Shown piece by piece: positions 56,332-64,000 of a DNA stretch of 64,000 nt. Source of the DNA: Legionella qingyii (GTDB lineage: Bacteria > Pseudomonadota > Gammaproteobacteria > Legionellales > Legionellaceae); NCBI RefSeq assembly GCF_003184185.1, contig NZ_QHJG01000022.1, positions 21,778-85,777 of the forward strand. The letters run 5' to 3'. Every line of letters starts with the position of its first letter. Within the stretch, counting starts at the first letter, position 1. The translations under genes and the position numbers were made by a program. The notes beneath the pieces were generated by a model that was not told where the DNA came from, ran no database searches, and worked only from the letters and a program-made list of their open reading frames with translations.

Positions 56332-56709
56332 TTACTCTGCAGCTTTTTTTACTAACCGTTCGATCTTCTCAAGAAGGCGGGGAAGCTCAATAGGCTTCAC
56401 TTCGTATTCATCGCAACCTGCTGCTACCGCTTTTTCCCGATCGCCCACCATCGCATGTGCTGTTAAAGCAATAATAGGGATGGATTGGGTATTTGGATCT
56501 GATTTGAGTTGTCGCGTCGCTTCATAGCCATCTAAAACAGGCAGGCTTAAGTCCATTAAAATAAGATCAGGATGTTCATCTCTTGCCATGATAACTCCTT
56601 TTTCTCCATCCACTGCGCAGCTCACTCCATATCCTTTACGTTGCAAACGTCTTGATAACATATCAAGATTCAATTCATTATCTTCCACAATCAAGATTTT
56701 TACCGCCAT
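56332..56709 (-). CDS. CheY/DivK-like single-domain response regulator
   Basis: This 125-residue stand-alone receiver has complete chemistry: IVEDNE acidic pair, phospho-Asp in LILMDLSLP, Thr in IIALTAHA and Lys in YEVKPIE. It has no output domain, so it acts through protein contacts, likely shuttling phosphate from the upstream hybrid kinase to an unseen partner. AGGAGA lies eight bases before ATG; the gap from the kinase is 11 bases. Confidence 0.93.
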   Translation of the reverse strand: MAVKILIVEDNELNLDMLSRRLQRKGYGVSCAVDGEKGVIMARDEHPDLILMDLSLPVLDGYEATRQLKSDPNTQSIPIIALTAHAMVGDREKAVAAGCDEYEVKPIELPRLLEKIERLVKKAAE

Positions 56710-56720
56710 AGCAGTATCTC

Positions 56721-59639
56721 CTAACGATTTTTAATTATTTGTCCAATCTGATCCGTTATCGTTGCAATAAGTTGTTGGCGATTATAAGAATTTTTTTGTA
56801 AAACAACTTTGCTCGAATTCATTAGAAAATCGCGTTCTTCCTGAGTCAATTCTTTTGCAGTTACAATAATTACGGGAATTTGAGCCCACTTCTCATGCTT
56901 TTGTAATTCGCGTATAACATCAAAACCATCCATCTCTGGCATTAATAAATCCAGGAGGATAAGAGAAGGGGTTTGCTCCGCTAAAACAGCTAACGCATCA
57001 CGGCCATTTTTAGCTTCCAGCACGTTCCACTTGGATTTTTTGATGGCTCTTCCCATGATCTGCCGTGAATCCGCTTCATCATCCACAATTAATACAGACT
57101 TGAGTGCATCCTTAGGTAATATGTGCTCAATTTTATCCATTAGTGCCCTAGGCTCAATCGGTTTATTGAGATAATCAACAGCACCTAAAGCAAAACCCAG
57201 GTCTTTTTCCAGCAGCATCGAAACTAAAATCACGGGAATATTCACAAGATTGGCATCAGCTTTTAATGCCGACAAAGTGGCCCATCCATCCATCATGGGC
57301 ATAATAACATCAAGAGTAATCAAGTCAGGTTGGTATTTTCTTGCCAAAGAAAGGCATTCTTCCCCATGGAACGCGTGCAATACTCGGATACCTGATTCAT
57401 TCAGGCTTTTCTCCATTATTTTATGAATTTCAGGATCATCATCAACCACGAGAACTGTTTTAACTGCTGCTTTTTCTTTGGCATTCAGTTGTGGTAGTTT
57501 TTCCGGAGATATTTTCTCAACACCCACGGTGCTAATCATTGGTAACATGATGGTGAACGTGGAACCTTTACCATATTCACTCTCAATAGTGACATCTCCT
57601 CCCAGTATTTTAGAAAAGCTTTTGGTCAAATAAAGACCCAATCCAGTACCACCGAATCGACGTGTTGTTGACGACTCCGCCTGAGAAAACGCTTTGAACA
57701 ATGTACCTAATTGCTCACGTGTTAGGCCGATCCCTGTATCACTCACTGCAAATTGTATGTACGATTTATCGTTACTCATTATCGGCTTCACAGATAAAAT
57801 AATCGTACCTTCTTTAGTAAATTTAGCCGCATTGCTGATTAAATTTAACAGGCATTGCCTTACTTTTACGAGATCTGTGTGCATGATACTCACTTGGGGG
57901 TCGATCTCGTATTTGAATGAATTCATATTCTTATTTACCAAGGGAACAATTATAGCCTCCAGATCCTTAATCATATTGGGGACATTGACATCTTCCAGAA
58001 AAATATCCATCTTGCCCGCTTCCATCTTCGATAAATCCAATATATCGTTGATAAGAGACAACAAATGTTTTGCTGAAGACTCTATTTTTTTGAGATCATC
58101 CAGATAACTCTCATGGCCGGCATCTTCCATTTCTTCTTCCAATAATTCGCAGTACCCTATGATGGCATTAAGTGGGGTACGTAATTCGTGGCTGGTATTA
58201 GCAATAAATTCAGATTTGGCTTTATTTGCCACTTCAGAATCTTTCTTGGCTTCGTTTAATTGAACCACCAGCTTTTCCAGATTTTGATTTACATTTTTCA
58301 GCTCCATGGTTCTTGATTCAACCAATTCGTGTAAATGCTCTTGTGTATAGTGCAGACTTTGAGACATGGTATTAAAACTTGTCACGACCTCGTTCAAATC
58401 ATTGTAGGGAGTCATCTCTAAACGATGTTTTAAGCTGACCTTATTTTTGGTAATCCTTTGCATTGCCATAGTTAATGCATTCAATGATTTGGAAATAGCA
58501 TGTAAAAAAATGTACGCTACAATGATAGTTAACGACAGTATCCCAATAGGCAAACTGATCATAATCATACGATTGGTTGAAATAAGTTGTTGAAAAGTCA
58601 GTAATGATTGCCCCTTTAGTTTTCTTGTTATTGCATCCAAGTTGTCAAATTGTTTCGAGAGACTCACTAGATTGTTTTGTACCTCGATATGATTTTTTTG
58701 TAATTGCAATTTGAGATTATTGAGTTCTTTACGTAGAGAAATGATACTTCCTGAGCCTTTAGTTAATTGGTTAGCAACCAAATCAAATTGACGACTCAAA
58801 TCCAGTGCAGATTGATGCAGTTGTGGGTTATCCTGTAATAAATTGTTTAGTTGTTGCAATTTAGAGTGTGTTAACGGTATGAGCGGTAGAAGTTGATTCT
58901 TCTCTAAATTATTCAATTCATCTGAATTCTCTTCTTCCGCGAGTTGCTCGATTAATCCCATGAGAAATGCCAGCTCAGTATTAATTTTTTCATCAACGCG
59001 GAATGCATCAGAAATATTATTAAAAATCAGATCATCTAAAGTTGTTTTAAGCTGGTCGCTTTGCGTAAGTTTCCCCTCATGGAGATAACCACGTAGTTGG
59101 CGTATGTTTTTTTTATATTGATAAGTTAAAACACCACTGATATTTTCTGACTGGTTGTGAATTGTTTTAACTTCTTTATCAATGAGCTGTTTTTGATCGG
59201 CCAATTCTTTTTTCGTTTTCAAAAAAGCTTGGGTCAATCTCAATAATCTGTCATCAATTTTTAAAAAGTCCTGATAGGTCACTTTAAGTTTTTGAAGTGC
59301 TTGCGAGACAGGGGGAACTTCACTGGTAACAGAGGCTAATTTTTCCTGGCCTTCAATAAAACGCGACTCTATAGGTACACGAGACTCCAATTTGGATAAT
59401 TCATCTTCTTCTCGAGCTGTTAAAATGCTTTGTTGCCTCACTAAAAATAAAGCTCGTGCATTACTCATTTTAAATCGCGCGTTTTCGATTGAAAAAACAG
59501 TTAATAAGAGATTCTGATTTTGGATTAGTTGATGGTTAAAATAAAGCGCCGCCGAGCTAAGAATCAGCGTAAAAATGATAGTAAGAATAAAAAATAACAG
59601 AAACACATTTACCAATGATAATTTTAGTTTCCTGTACAT
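56721..59639 (-). CDS. hybrid sensor histidine kinase with two receiver domains
   Basis: The 972 residues have an N-terminal membrane helix, a long helical periplasmic region of about 320 residues, a second helix (about 358-385), HAMP, HisKA with His 484 ([16 protein letters not shown]), HATPase (DTGIGL, then [10 protein letters not shown]), REC1 (Asp 777, LITLDVIMP) and REC2 (Asp 896, LILLDLLMP). All key residues are intact. ATG 59639 has AAGGA six bases before; it shares one base with the stop of the binding-protein gene (TAATG). This coupling suggests the binding protein presents a ligand to this kinase. Confidence 0.92.
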   Translation of the reverse strand: MYRKLKLSLVNVFLLFFILTIIFTLILSSAALYFNHQLIQNQNLLLTVFSIENARFKMSNARALFLVRQQSILTAREEDELSKLESRVPIESRFIEGQEKLASVTSEVPPVSQALQKLKVTYQDFLKIDDRLLRLTQAFLKTKKELADQKQLIDKEVKTIHNQSENISGVLTYQYKKNIRQLRGYLHEGKLTQSDQLKTTLDDLIFNNISDAFRVDEKINTELAFLMGLIEQLAEEENSDELNNLEKNQLLPLIPLTHSKLQQLNNLLQDNPQLHQSALDLSRQFDLVANQLTKGSGSIISLRKELNNLKLQLQKNHIEVQNNLVSLSKQFDNLDAITRKLKGQSLLTFQQLISTNRMIMISLPIGILSLTIIVAYIFLHAISKSLNALTMAMQRITKNKVSLKHRLEMTPYNDLNEVVTSFNTMSQSLHYTQEHLHELVESRTMELKNVNQNLEKLVVQLNEAKKDSEVANKAKSEFIANTSHELRTPLNAIIGYCELLEEEMEDAGHESYLDDLKKIESSAKHLLSLINDILDLSKMEAGKMDIFLEDVNVPNMIKDLEAIIVPLVNKNMNSFKYEIDPQVSIMHTDLVKVRQCLLNLISNAAKFTKEGTIILSVKPIMSNDKSYIQFAVSDTGIGLTREQLGTLFKAFSQAESSTTRRFGGTGLGLYLTKSFSKILGGDVTIESEYGKGSTFTIMLPMISTVGVEKISPEKLPQLNAKEKAAVKTVLVVDDDPEIHKIMEKSLNESGIRVLHAFHGEECLSLARKYQPDLITLDVIMPMMDGWATLSALKADANLVNIPVILVSMLLEKDLGFALGAVDYLNKPIEPRALMDKIEHILPKDALKSVLIVDDEADSRQIMGRAIKKSKWNVLEAKNGRDALAVLAEQTPSLILLDLLMPEMDGFDVIRELQKHEKWAQIPVIIVTAKELTQEERDFLMNSSKVVLQKNSYNRQQLIATITDQIGQIIKNR

Positions 59640-60895
59640 TAATGATCCTTCCATTTATCCTTGACTAATGGACTCAATTCAGTCCAATCAAAAGAGGTAA
59701 ATTTCCCATTTCTTAATATAGTAGGCCAAACCATATGCAGTGCCTGGTGATTGTTTTTATCATAACTGATAGGAATGCCGATACCGATATCCACATCGTG
59801 CATGTTTTCCATGACCTGAACAATCCCTTCTCGGGTCAATTTTTTCGCGTCTGCAGCCCGTTGTAATCCCAGAGTAAATAACTTCGTCGCGAGATAACCT
59901 TCTAATGAAACGTAGCCAGGCTGGGCATCCTTTGCATATTTTTTTAGACTTTCCCGATACTCCTTAACAGCGGGGAGCTCCGAATCATAACTCGGAACAA
60001 CCTGAGTCACTATCACATGATTTTCTCCTACTGACTCAAGTTCCTTTGCTAAGGTTTCACTTCCTACAAAAGAAACATTGAGAAACAAGGTATTAGGCAA
60101 CTCTTTAGTTGCCAACTTAATGAATTGAGCAGCGGGCTGATAAGGAGCAACGATAATGATTGCTTTTGGTAATTTTTTTGCATCCAGAATTTCTGACAGC
60201 CCTTCTTCAACATTTAATGTATTTCTGGTGAATCGACCATGAGCTAATTTTTCTGGATCTTGATAACCTGCTTTTTTTAATGCGGCTATAGCCCCCATAT
60301 ACCCAGAGTCTCCAAATAAATCATTTTGGGTAAAAAAGGCTATCTCATCAGGTTTAACTCCCGCCCTCAACAAACCTTTTACCATAGCAGCCGTTTCCTC
60401 TGCATAGCTTGCACGAAAATTAAAAATGTATCGATCAGGTGGCTTTTTATGGAGTACTTGTGCCCCAGCATAGCAACCGTAGAGCAATGTCTTCAATTCT
60501 TGGGCAATTGGGACTGAAACTGCAGCAGTAGGAGATCCTACATTACCTATGACAGCAAGTACCTGCTCCTGCGTAATTAATTTGCGCATGTTAGGCGCAG
60601 TAAGCGAAGGTTCATATGAATCATTATGTACAATCAATGTTACTTTTTTACCATTGATACCCCCGGAAGCGTTTATTTTATCAAAATATATCTGTTCACC
60701 CAGGGTCATACGTTGTCCCAGAGTTTGTGCTGGTCCCTCTAAGGCCGTACTACTTCCGATCTTAATGGATGGTTGACTGCTCGTTGAGGGTTCTTGTGCA
60801 AATGATGTCTGAGCAAGATTAAGAAGTATGAATATAATCCTGCCAACACTGCCGAATGAAAATGAAATCCATTCTTTTTGCATTTGCTTATCCAT
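59639..60895 (-). CDS. periplasmic Leu/Ile/Val-type (Peripla_BP_6) binding protein, sensor partner
   Basis: The 418 residues have an N-terminal hydrophobic segment ([14 protein letters not shown], signal peptide) and a type I periplasmic binding fold: [58 protein letters not shown], and [16 protein letters not shown]. No ABC permease or ATPase genes are nearby. Because it is translationally coupled to a sensor kinase, I infer a sensing role. Ligand candidates are amino acids or other small amides, not determinable here. Confidence 0.88.
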   Translation of the reverse strand: MDKQMQKEWISFSFGSVGRIIFILLNLAQTSFAQEPSTSSQPSIKIGSSTALEGPAQTLGQRMTLGEQIYFDKINASGGINGKKVTLIVHNDSYEPSLTAPNMRKLITQEQVLAVIGNVGSPTAAVSVPIAQELKTLLYGCYAGAQVLHKKPPDRYIFNFRASYAEETAAMVKGLLRAGVKPDEIAFFTQNDLFGDSGYMGAIAALKKAGYQDPEKLAHGRFTRNTLNVEEGLSEILDAKKLPKAIIIVAPYQPAAQFIKLATKELPNTLFLNVSFVGSETLAKELESVGENHVIVTQVVPSYDSELPAVKEYRESLKKYAKDAQPGYVSLEGYLATKLFTLGLQRAADAKKLTREGIVQVMENMHDVDIGIGIPISYDKNNHQALHMVWPTILRNGKFTSFDWTELSPLVKDKWKDH

Positions 60896-61005
60896 TAAAA
60901 TGCGAGCTTTATGATTAAAAATTATAGTTGATTAAACGAACGCCAACATCACAAATAAGTATATTTTGCGAAATAAATTGTGTTTCCCTGATAAGACTTA
61001 TATCG

Positions 61006-61036
61006 TAATCCAAGTGTACCGTAGTACCTTGGATTA
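61006..61036. terminator. hairpin between asnA and the signalling operon
   Basis: TAATCCAAG (61006-61014) pairs with CTTGGATTA (61028-61036), and GTAC/GTAC pairs inside, giving about 13 paired bases with one bulge. There is no U-run. It is placed to end asnA transcription or insulate the operon. Confidence 0.45.
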
Positions 61037-61058
61037 TGGTGATTGCTCTTCATTGTTA

Positions 61059-62033
61059 TCAAATTTCTGTAGCTTCGGGCCAAACACCACATTGAACTTG
61101 CCCAATATGTTTTTTCTGTAACAAAAGCATTGCTAAACGAGACTGGCCAATTCCGCCCCCAATCGTTTGCGGTAAAAATCCGGATATTAATTTCTGGTGC
61201 CAATCAAAATTCAAACGATGCTGGCAACCTGTCAATGCCAGTTGGTATTTTAATATGGCTTCATTTACTCGAATACCCATCGAAGAAATTTCAAAAACAT
61301 CAGAAAGTACCGGGTTCCAAACCAAAATATCACCATTTAGCCCGGTTAATCCCACTTCATTGACGGTGCTCCAATCGTCATAATCAGGGGCGCGCAAATC
61401 ATGAGGTTTTCCATCGGATAGTGCGCCACCAATTCCAATTAAAAAAACGGCTCCATATTTTTTGGTAATAGCCCGCTCTCGGTCTTTTGGCGATAGATGA
61501 GGATATAGGGCAAGTAATTCTTCAGAATAAATAAAATGAATATACTCTGGTAGAAATGGTTTTAAACTATATAGATCACTAACCATTTTTTCCGTTTTCT
61601 TTATTGCGTCATAAAGTTCAATAACTGTTTTTTTCAAATAGCTTAAAGAGCGATCTTTATCATCGATGACCCGCTCCCAATCCCATTGATCTACAAAAAC
61701 TGAATGAGTGGCACTTAAAACTTCCTCATCAGGTCTTAAAGCACTCATATGAGTATAAATACCTTCTTCTGCTTGAAAAGCAAATTCTGCGAGTAACTTT
61801 CTTTTCCATTTCGCTAAAGAATGAACAATCTCAAAAGTACGTTCTGGTATGGCTTTAACCTTAACCGAGACCGCTTGTTCGGTACCTGACAAGTTATCTT
61901 GTACGCCATCCCCTACACTAGTCAATAATGGCCCTTGCACCTCAATAAGACTTAATTTTTGTTCCAATTCGCGCGAAAAAAAAGCCTTGACAGAACTTAT
62001 TTGCTTTTGTTTTTCAATGAATGCCTGCTTCAT
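61059..62033 (-). CDS. asnA: aspartate-ammonia ligase AsnA
   Basis: AsnA makes asparagine from aspartate, ammonia and ATP. The 324 residues are normal. Family features include [33 protein letters not shown] and the C-terminal [14 protein letters not shown] motif with the ATP-binding Arg. It is divergent from an AsnC-type regulator, as in E. coli. Confidence 0.95.
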   Translation of the reverse strand: MKQAFIEKQKQISSVKAFFSRELEQKLSLIEVQGPLLTSVGDGVQDNLSGTEQAVSVKVKAIPERTFEIVHSLAKWKRKLLAEFAFQAEEGIYTHMSALRPDEEVLSATHSVFVDQWDWERVIDDKDRSLSYLKKTVIELYDAIKKTEKMVSDLYSLKPFLPEYIHFIYSEELLALYPHLSPKDRERAITKKYGAVFLIGIGGALSDGKPHDLRAPDYDDWSTVNEVGLTGLNGDILVWNPVLSDVFEISSMGIRVNEAILKYQLALTGCQHRLNFDWHQKLISGFLPQTIGGGIGQSRLAMLLLQKKHIGQVQCGVWPEATEI

Positions 62034-62123
62034 AATTTTACCTCAAAAATAATTTAAGTTGACATTATATTTCTTTTTTTGAATATTTTTATCACAAATT
62101 TAAAATAAAAATAGATAAGATAA

Positions 62124-62145
62124 ATTATATTCAGTAAAATATAAT
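62124..62145. promoter_or_regulatory. candidate AsnC operator
   Basis: ATTATATT-N6-AATATAAT is a perfect 8-bp inverted repeat in the 141 bases between asnA and asnC, 30 bases before the asnC start. AT-rich dyads of this kind suit Lrp/AsnC regulators. Confidence 0.4.
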
Positions 62146-62174
62146 TCTTATTAGATTATATTTAAATAAAATCA

Positions 62175-62645
62175 ATGAAAGACCTTGAAAATTATCAAAT
62201 CGATGATCTTGACAAAAAAATACTTAATTCTTTAATAAAAAATGCACGTACCGCTTATGCAGAATTAGCTAAAACGTATGCTGTAAGTCCTGCTACGATT
62301 CATGTACGTGTAGAAAAGATGCGCCAGGCAGGGATTATTGAAGGGGTGCATGTGCATATTAACCCGAAACGATTAGGATATGATGTCTGTTGTTTCATTG
62401 GAATTACGCTGAATCATGCAAAAGATTATCAGGCAGTCTTAAAAAAACTGGAAAACTTAGAAGAAGTGATTGAAGCTTATTATACTATTGGCCATCATTT
62501 TAATATCTTTATTAAAGTAATGTGTCAATCAATAGACACATTACAGCAACTATTAGTCAATAAAATTCAGCTTATTGAGGAAATACAATCAACAGAGACA
62601 TTGATCTCATTACAAAATCCCATCATGCGCTCAGTAACTCCCTAA
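62175..62645 (+). CDS. asnC: AsnC-type Lrp-family regulator of asnA
   Basis: The 156 residues have an N-terminal HTH (IDDLDKKILNSLIKNARTAY, then VSPATIHVRVEKMRQAGII) and a C-terminal RAM ligand domain (YDVCCFIGITLNHAKDYQAV, then YYTIGHHFNIFIKVM). Divergence from asnA supports control of that gene, with asparagine as the expected effector. Confidence 0.92.
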   Translation: MKDLENYQIDDLDKKILNSLIKNARTAYAELAKTYAVSPATIHVRVEKMRQAGIIEGVHVHINPKRLGYDVCCFIGITLNHAKDYQAVLKKLENLEEVIEAYYTIGHHFNIFIKVMCQSIDTLQQLLVNKIQLIEEIQSTETLISLQNPIMRSVTP

Positions 62646-62659
62646 GTCATAGGATGGTT

Positions 62660-63901
62660 CTAGTTATGAGGGGTACTCGGACTTAGATTATCTTCTTTTA
62701 CACCATTTTCACCCGATGAAGGTTTTGGGTCACTTGAAAATTCTGGTATCTTTTGGAGCTGACTTCCATTGGTCGGAGACAGGGTAGTCAACGCTATATT
62801 TTCATCATCCTCCAATGGGAACGATTTCGTTTCTGTATTACTTTTCTCAAGTGATTCTTTTTTGGCATTACTATTCTCAAGAGCTTCAGAAAATTTACTC
62901 ATAAAACTGGAAAAGCCACTGACCAAAGCATTGACCGTTTTTTCTTTTAAATCACCCCCTTTGAAGCCTTGAAAGAATGATTTTATACCTTCTTGTGCCG
63001 CATCAGCATAAGCTTTGGTCATGGTCCATAATTTTGATGGTAGATTTTGTTTGTCATCATCAAGTAGTTGATTCAAATTTTTGGTGACATTTAAAGTATC
63101 TTTTCCTAATTGTTCTAAAACTTGAGAGGAAACATTTTTTTGTTCTCCAAGAAGTGCGCGATGCATGAATGATAAACCGGTGCTTTGTAAGGAAGTAGCA
63201 GCATTACTCAATTGTAGTAATTCTAAGGAACGTACTGTTTTTGAAAGTTCTTCTTTAGAGATGGTGGGTGTTAATTTTCCCTCCAGTTCTTTTATATAGT
63301 TTTCTTCTTCCTCGTTGATCATTTTTCGCGCTTCTGTTATAGAACTCTGATCGGGATCATTCCGAACTTTTGCATGTTCTGCTCTAATATCCGATATAAT
63401 TTGCTCAGCTCTATTCCTATCATCCAAACTACTCGTGGCAAGTGATCGGTTATATCCCTTCATACCTTGGTCAAAGCTTCCTGCTACCATTTTGGTGACC
63501 GTGTCAAAAAAACCTTTGCCTTCTTCATATCCCTTTAATGCTCCTTGACACATGCCCATAGTTCCTTGAATGCATGCCTTTGCAAAGCCTATTGCTTTTT
63601 CTTTCAACGACTTGGAGTCATCAAAAGCAAATCCAGTAGCCAAATTCCATGCTATTCTAATGGAATCTGTAGCTGTGTTTAGTACTGCTTTAGGATCAAT
63701 CTTTTCATCTTTAGTTTGATTATAAGTCATAATTACAGCTTTACTGAGCAATTGGGCTTTGTTAGTATTTTTATGCACATCTAAAAGCGACTGATGAATA
63801 TGATCACTACTTTTATCTGATATCGGCACTTCCAATTCATTAACGCGTTTTTCTATCTCACGTATAAGCTTCTGCTTCGTATCGCGGTATTGAATAGGCA
63901 T
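62660..63901 (-). CDS. hypothetical helical protein with polar Ser/Pro/Asn-rich tail, candidate effector
   Basis: This 413-residue protein has no signal peptide. A central part is rich in Gly/Ala/Phe helices (KACIQGTMGMCQGALKGYEEG) that might associate with membranes without being clear spans. A charged coiled-coil stretch follows (SSITEARKMINEEEENYIKE). The last ~70 residues are disordered and Glu/Ser/Asn-rich (SNTETKSFPLEDDENIALTT), a common feature of Dot/Icm substrates. It is convergent with asnC across 14 bases. Family not recognised. Confidence 0.65.
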   Translation of the reverse strand: MPIQYRDTKQKLIREIEKRVNELEVPISDKSSDHIHQSLLDVHKNTNKAQLLSKAVIMTYNQTKDEKIDPKAVLNTATDSIRIAWNLATGFAFDDSKSLKEKAIGFAKACIQGTMGMCQGALKGYEEGKGFFDTVTKMVAGSFDQGMKGYNRSLATSSLDDRNRAEQIISDIRAEHAKVRNDPDQSSITEARKMINEEEENYIKELEGKLTPTISKEELSKTVRSLELLQLSNAATSLQSTGLSFMHRALLGEQKNVSSQVLEQLGKDTLNVTKNLNQLLDDDKQNLPSKLWTMTKAYADAAQEGIKSFFQGFKGGDLKEKTVNALVSGFSSFMSKFSEALENSNAKKESLEKSNTETKSFPLEDDENIALTTLSPTNGSQLQKIPEFSSDPKPSSGENGVKEDNLSPSTPHN

Positions 63902-64000
63902 TTCCGAATGCTGCCAATCTGAAAGATTTTGGCGGATTTTTGGCTCTTCCCCAAATCAGGGGGCACTAATCAAGAACACAAAACTTTAACCCTTAACCTA

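Overview
The window reads as a chromosomal segment of a Legionella species, probably not L. pneumophila itself. This rests on three things: an AT-rich base composition, the helCBA-type metal efflux operon and other Legionella-like housekeeping genes, and a high density of eukaryotic-like or lineage-specific genes that look like candidate Dot/Icm effectors (Fic domain, TcdA/TcdB-like glycosyltransferase, cysteine-protease-like plus ankyrin, long coiled-coil proteins). I see no rRNA, tRNA, CRISPR array or intact transposase gene.

Layout. 1-8419 (minus) is the 5' part of a very large type I polyketide synthase without built-in acyltransferase domains; it runs off the left edge. 8910-12308 is a nuclease-nuclease-helicase fusion, followed by two small orphan genes. 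13520-16230 holds a Fic protein and an effector-like protein with a GC-rich C-terminal patch. 16386-23965 is mostly housekeeping on the minus strand: quinol nitric oxide reductase, AlkA glycosylase, the RtcB RNA ligase with archease, a CHMI-type tautomerase, and a DMT permease with an AraC regulator. 24161-26300 holds small proteins, an Hsp20 chaperone and a membrane protein. 26407-32039 is the RND heavy-metal efflux operon, followed by a divergent periplasmic cupredoxin. 33460-40520 is an accessory stretch: tiny acidic protein, cold-shock protein, HTH protein, glycosyltransferase, VirK-like protein, protease-like/ankyrin protein and SDR. 40921-45663 contains a 50-residue ORF coupled to a class III aminotransferase, a LysR regulator divergent from a CidA/CidB pair, and an outer-membrane barrel. 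45694-52755 holds a 1230-residue coiled-coil protein, a RAM-like mini-protein, an orphan, and a tandem duplicated gene pair with duplicated promoters.

52937-60895 (minus) is the most system-like part. It encodes, in order of transcription, a periplasmic Leu/Ile/Val-type binding protein without any ABC transporter, a hybrid sensor kinase with two receivers (start overlapping the previous stop by one base), a stand-alone receiver, and a class III adenylate cyclase whose N-terminus carries two HisKA-like helices without the phospho-histidine and a receiver without the phospho-aspartate. Probably separately transcribed or read through is a membrane GGDEF-EAL protein with damaged catalytic motifs. 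I infer a ligand-to-cAMP signalling cassette that may also connect to cyclic-di-GMP.

61059-62645 is the divergent asnA/asnC pair, and 62660-63901 is another candidate effector.

Two copies of a 100-124 bp miniature inverted-repeat element with matching termini and 5-bp direct repeats lie at 24773-24872 and 52800-52923. A shorter palindromic relative lies at 8714-8780. All family assignments come from reading motifs by eye; no database search was run. Start codons were chosen by Shine-Dalgarno spacing and family length, and are flagged where they differ from the longest frame.
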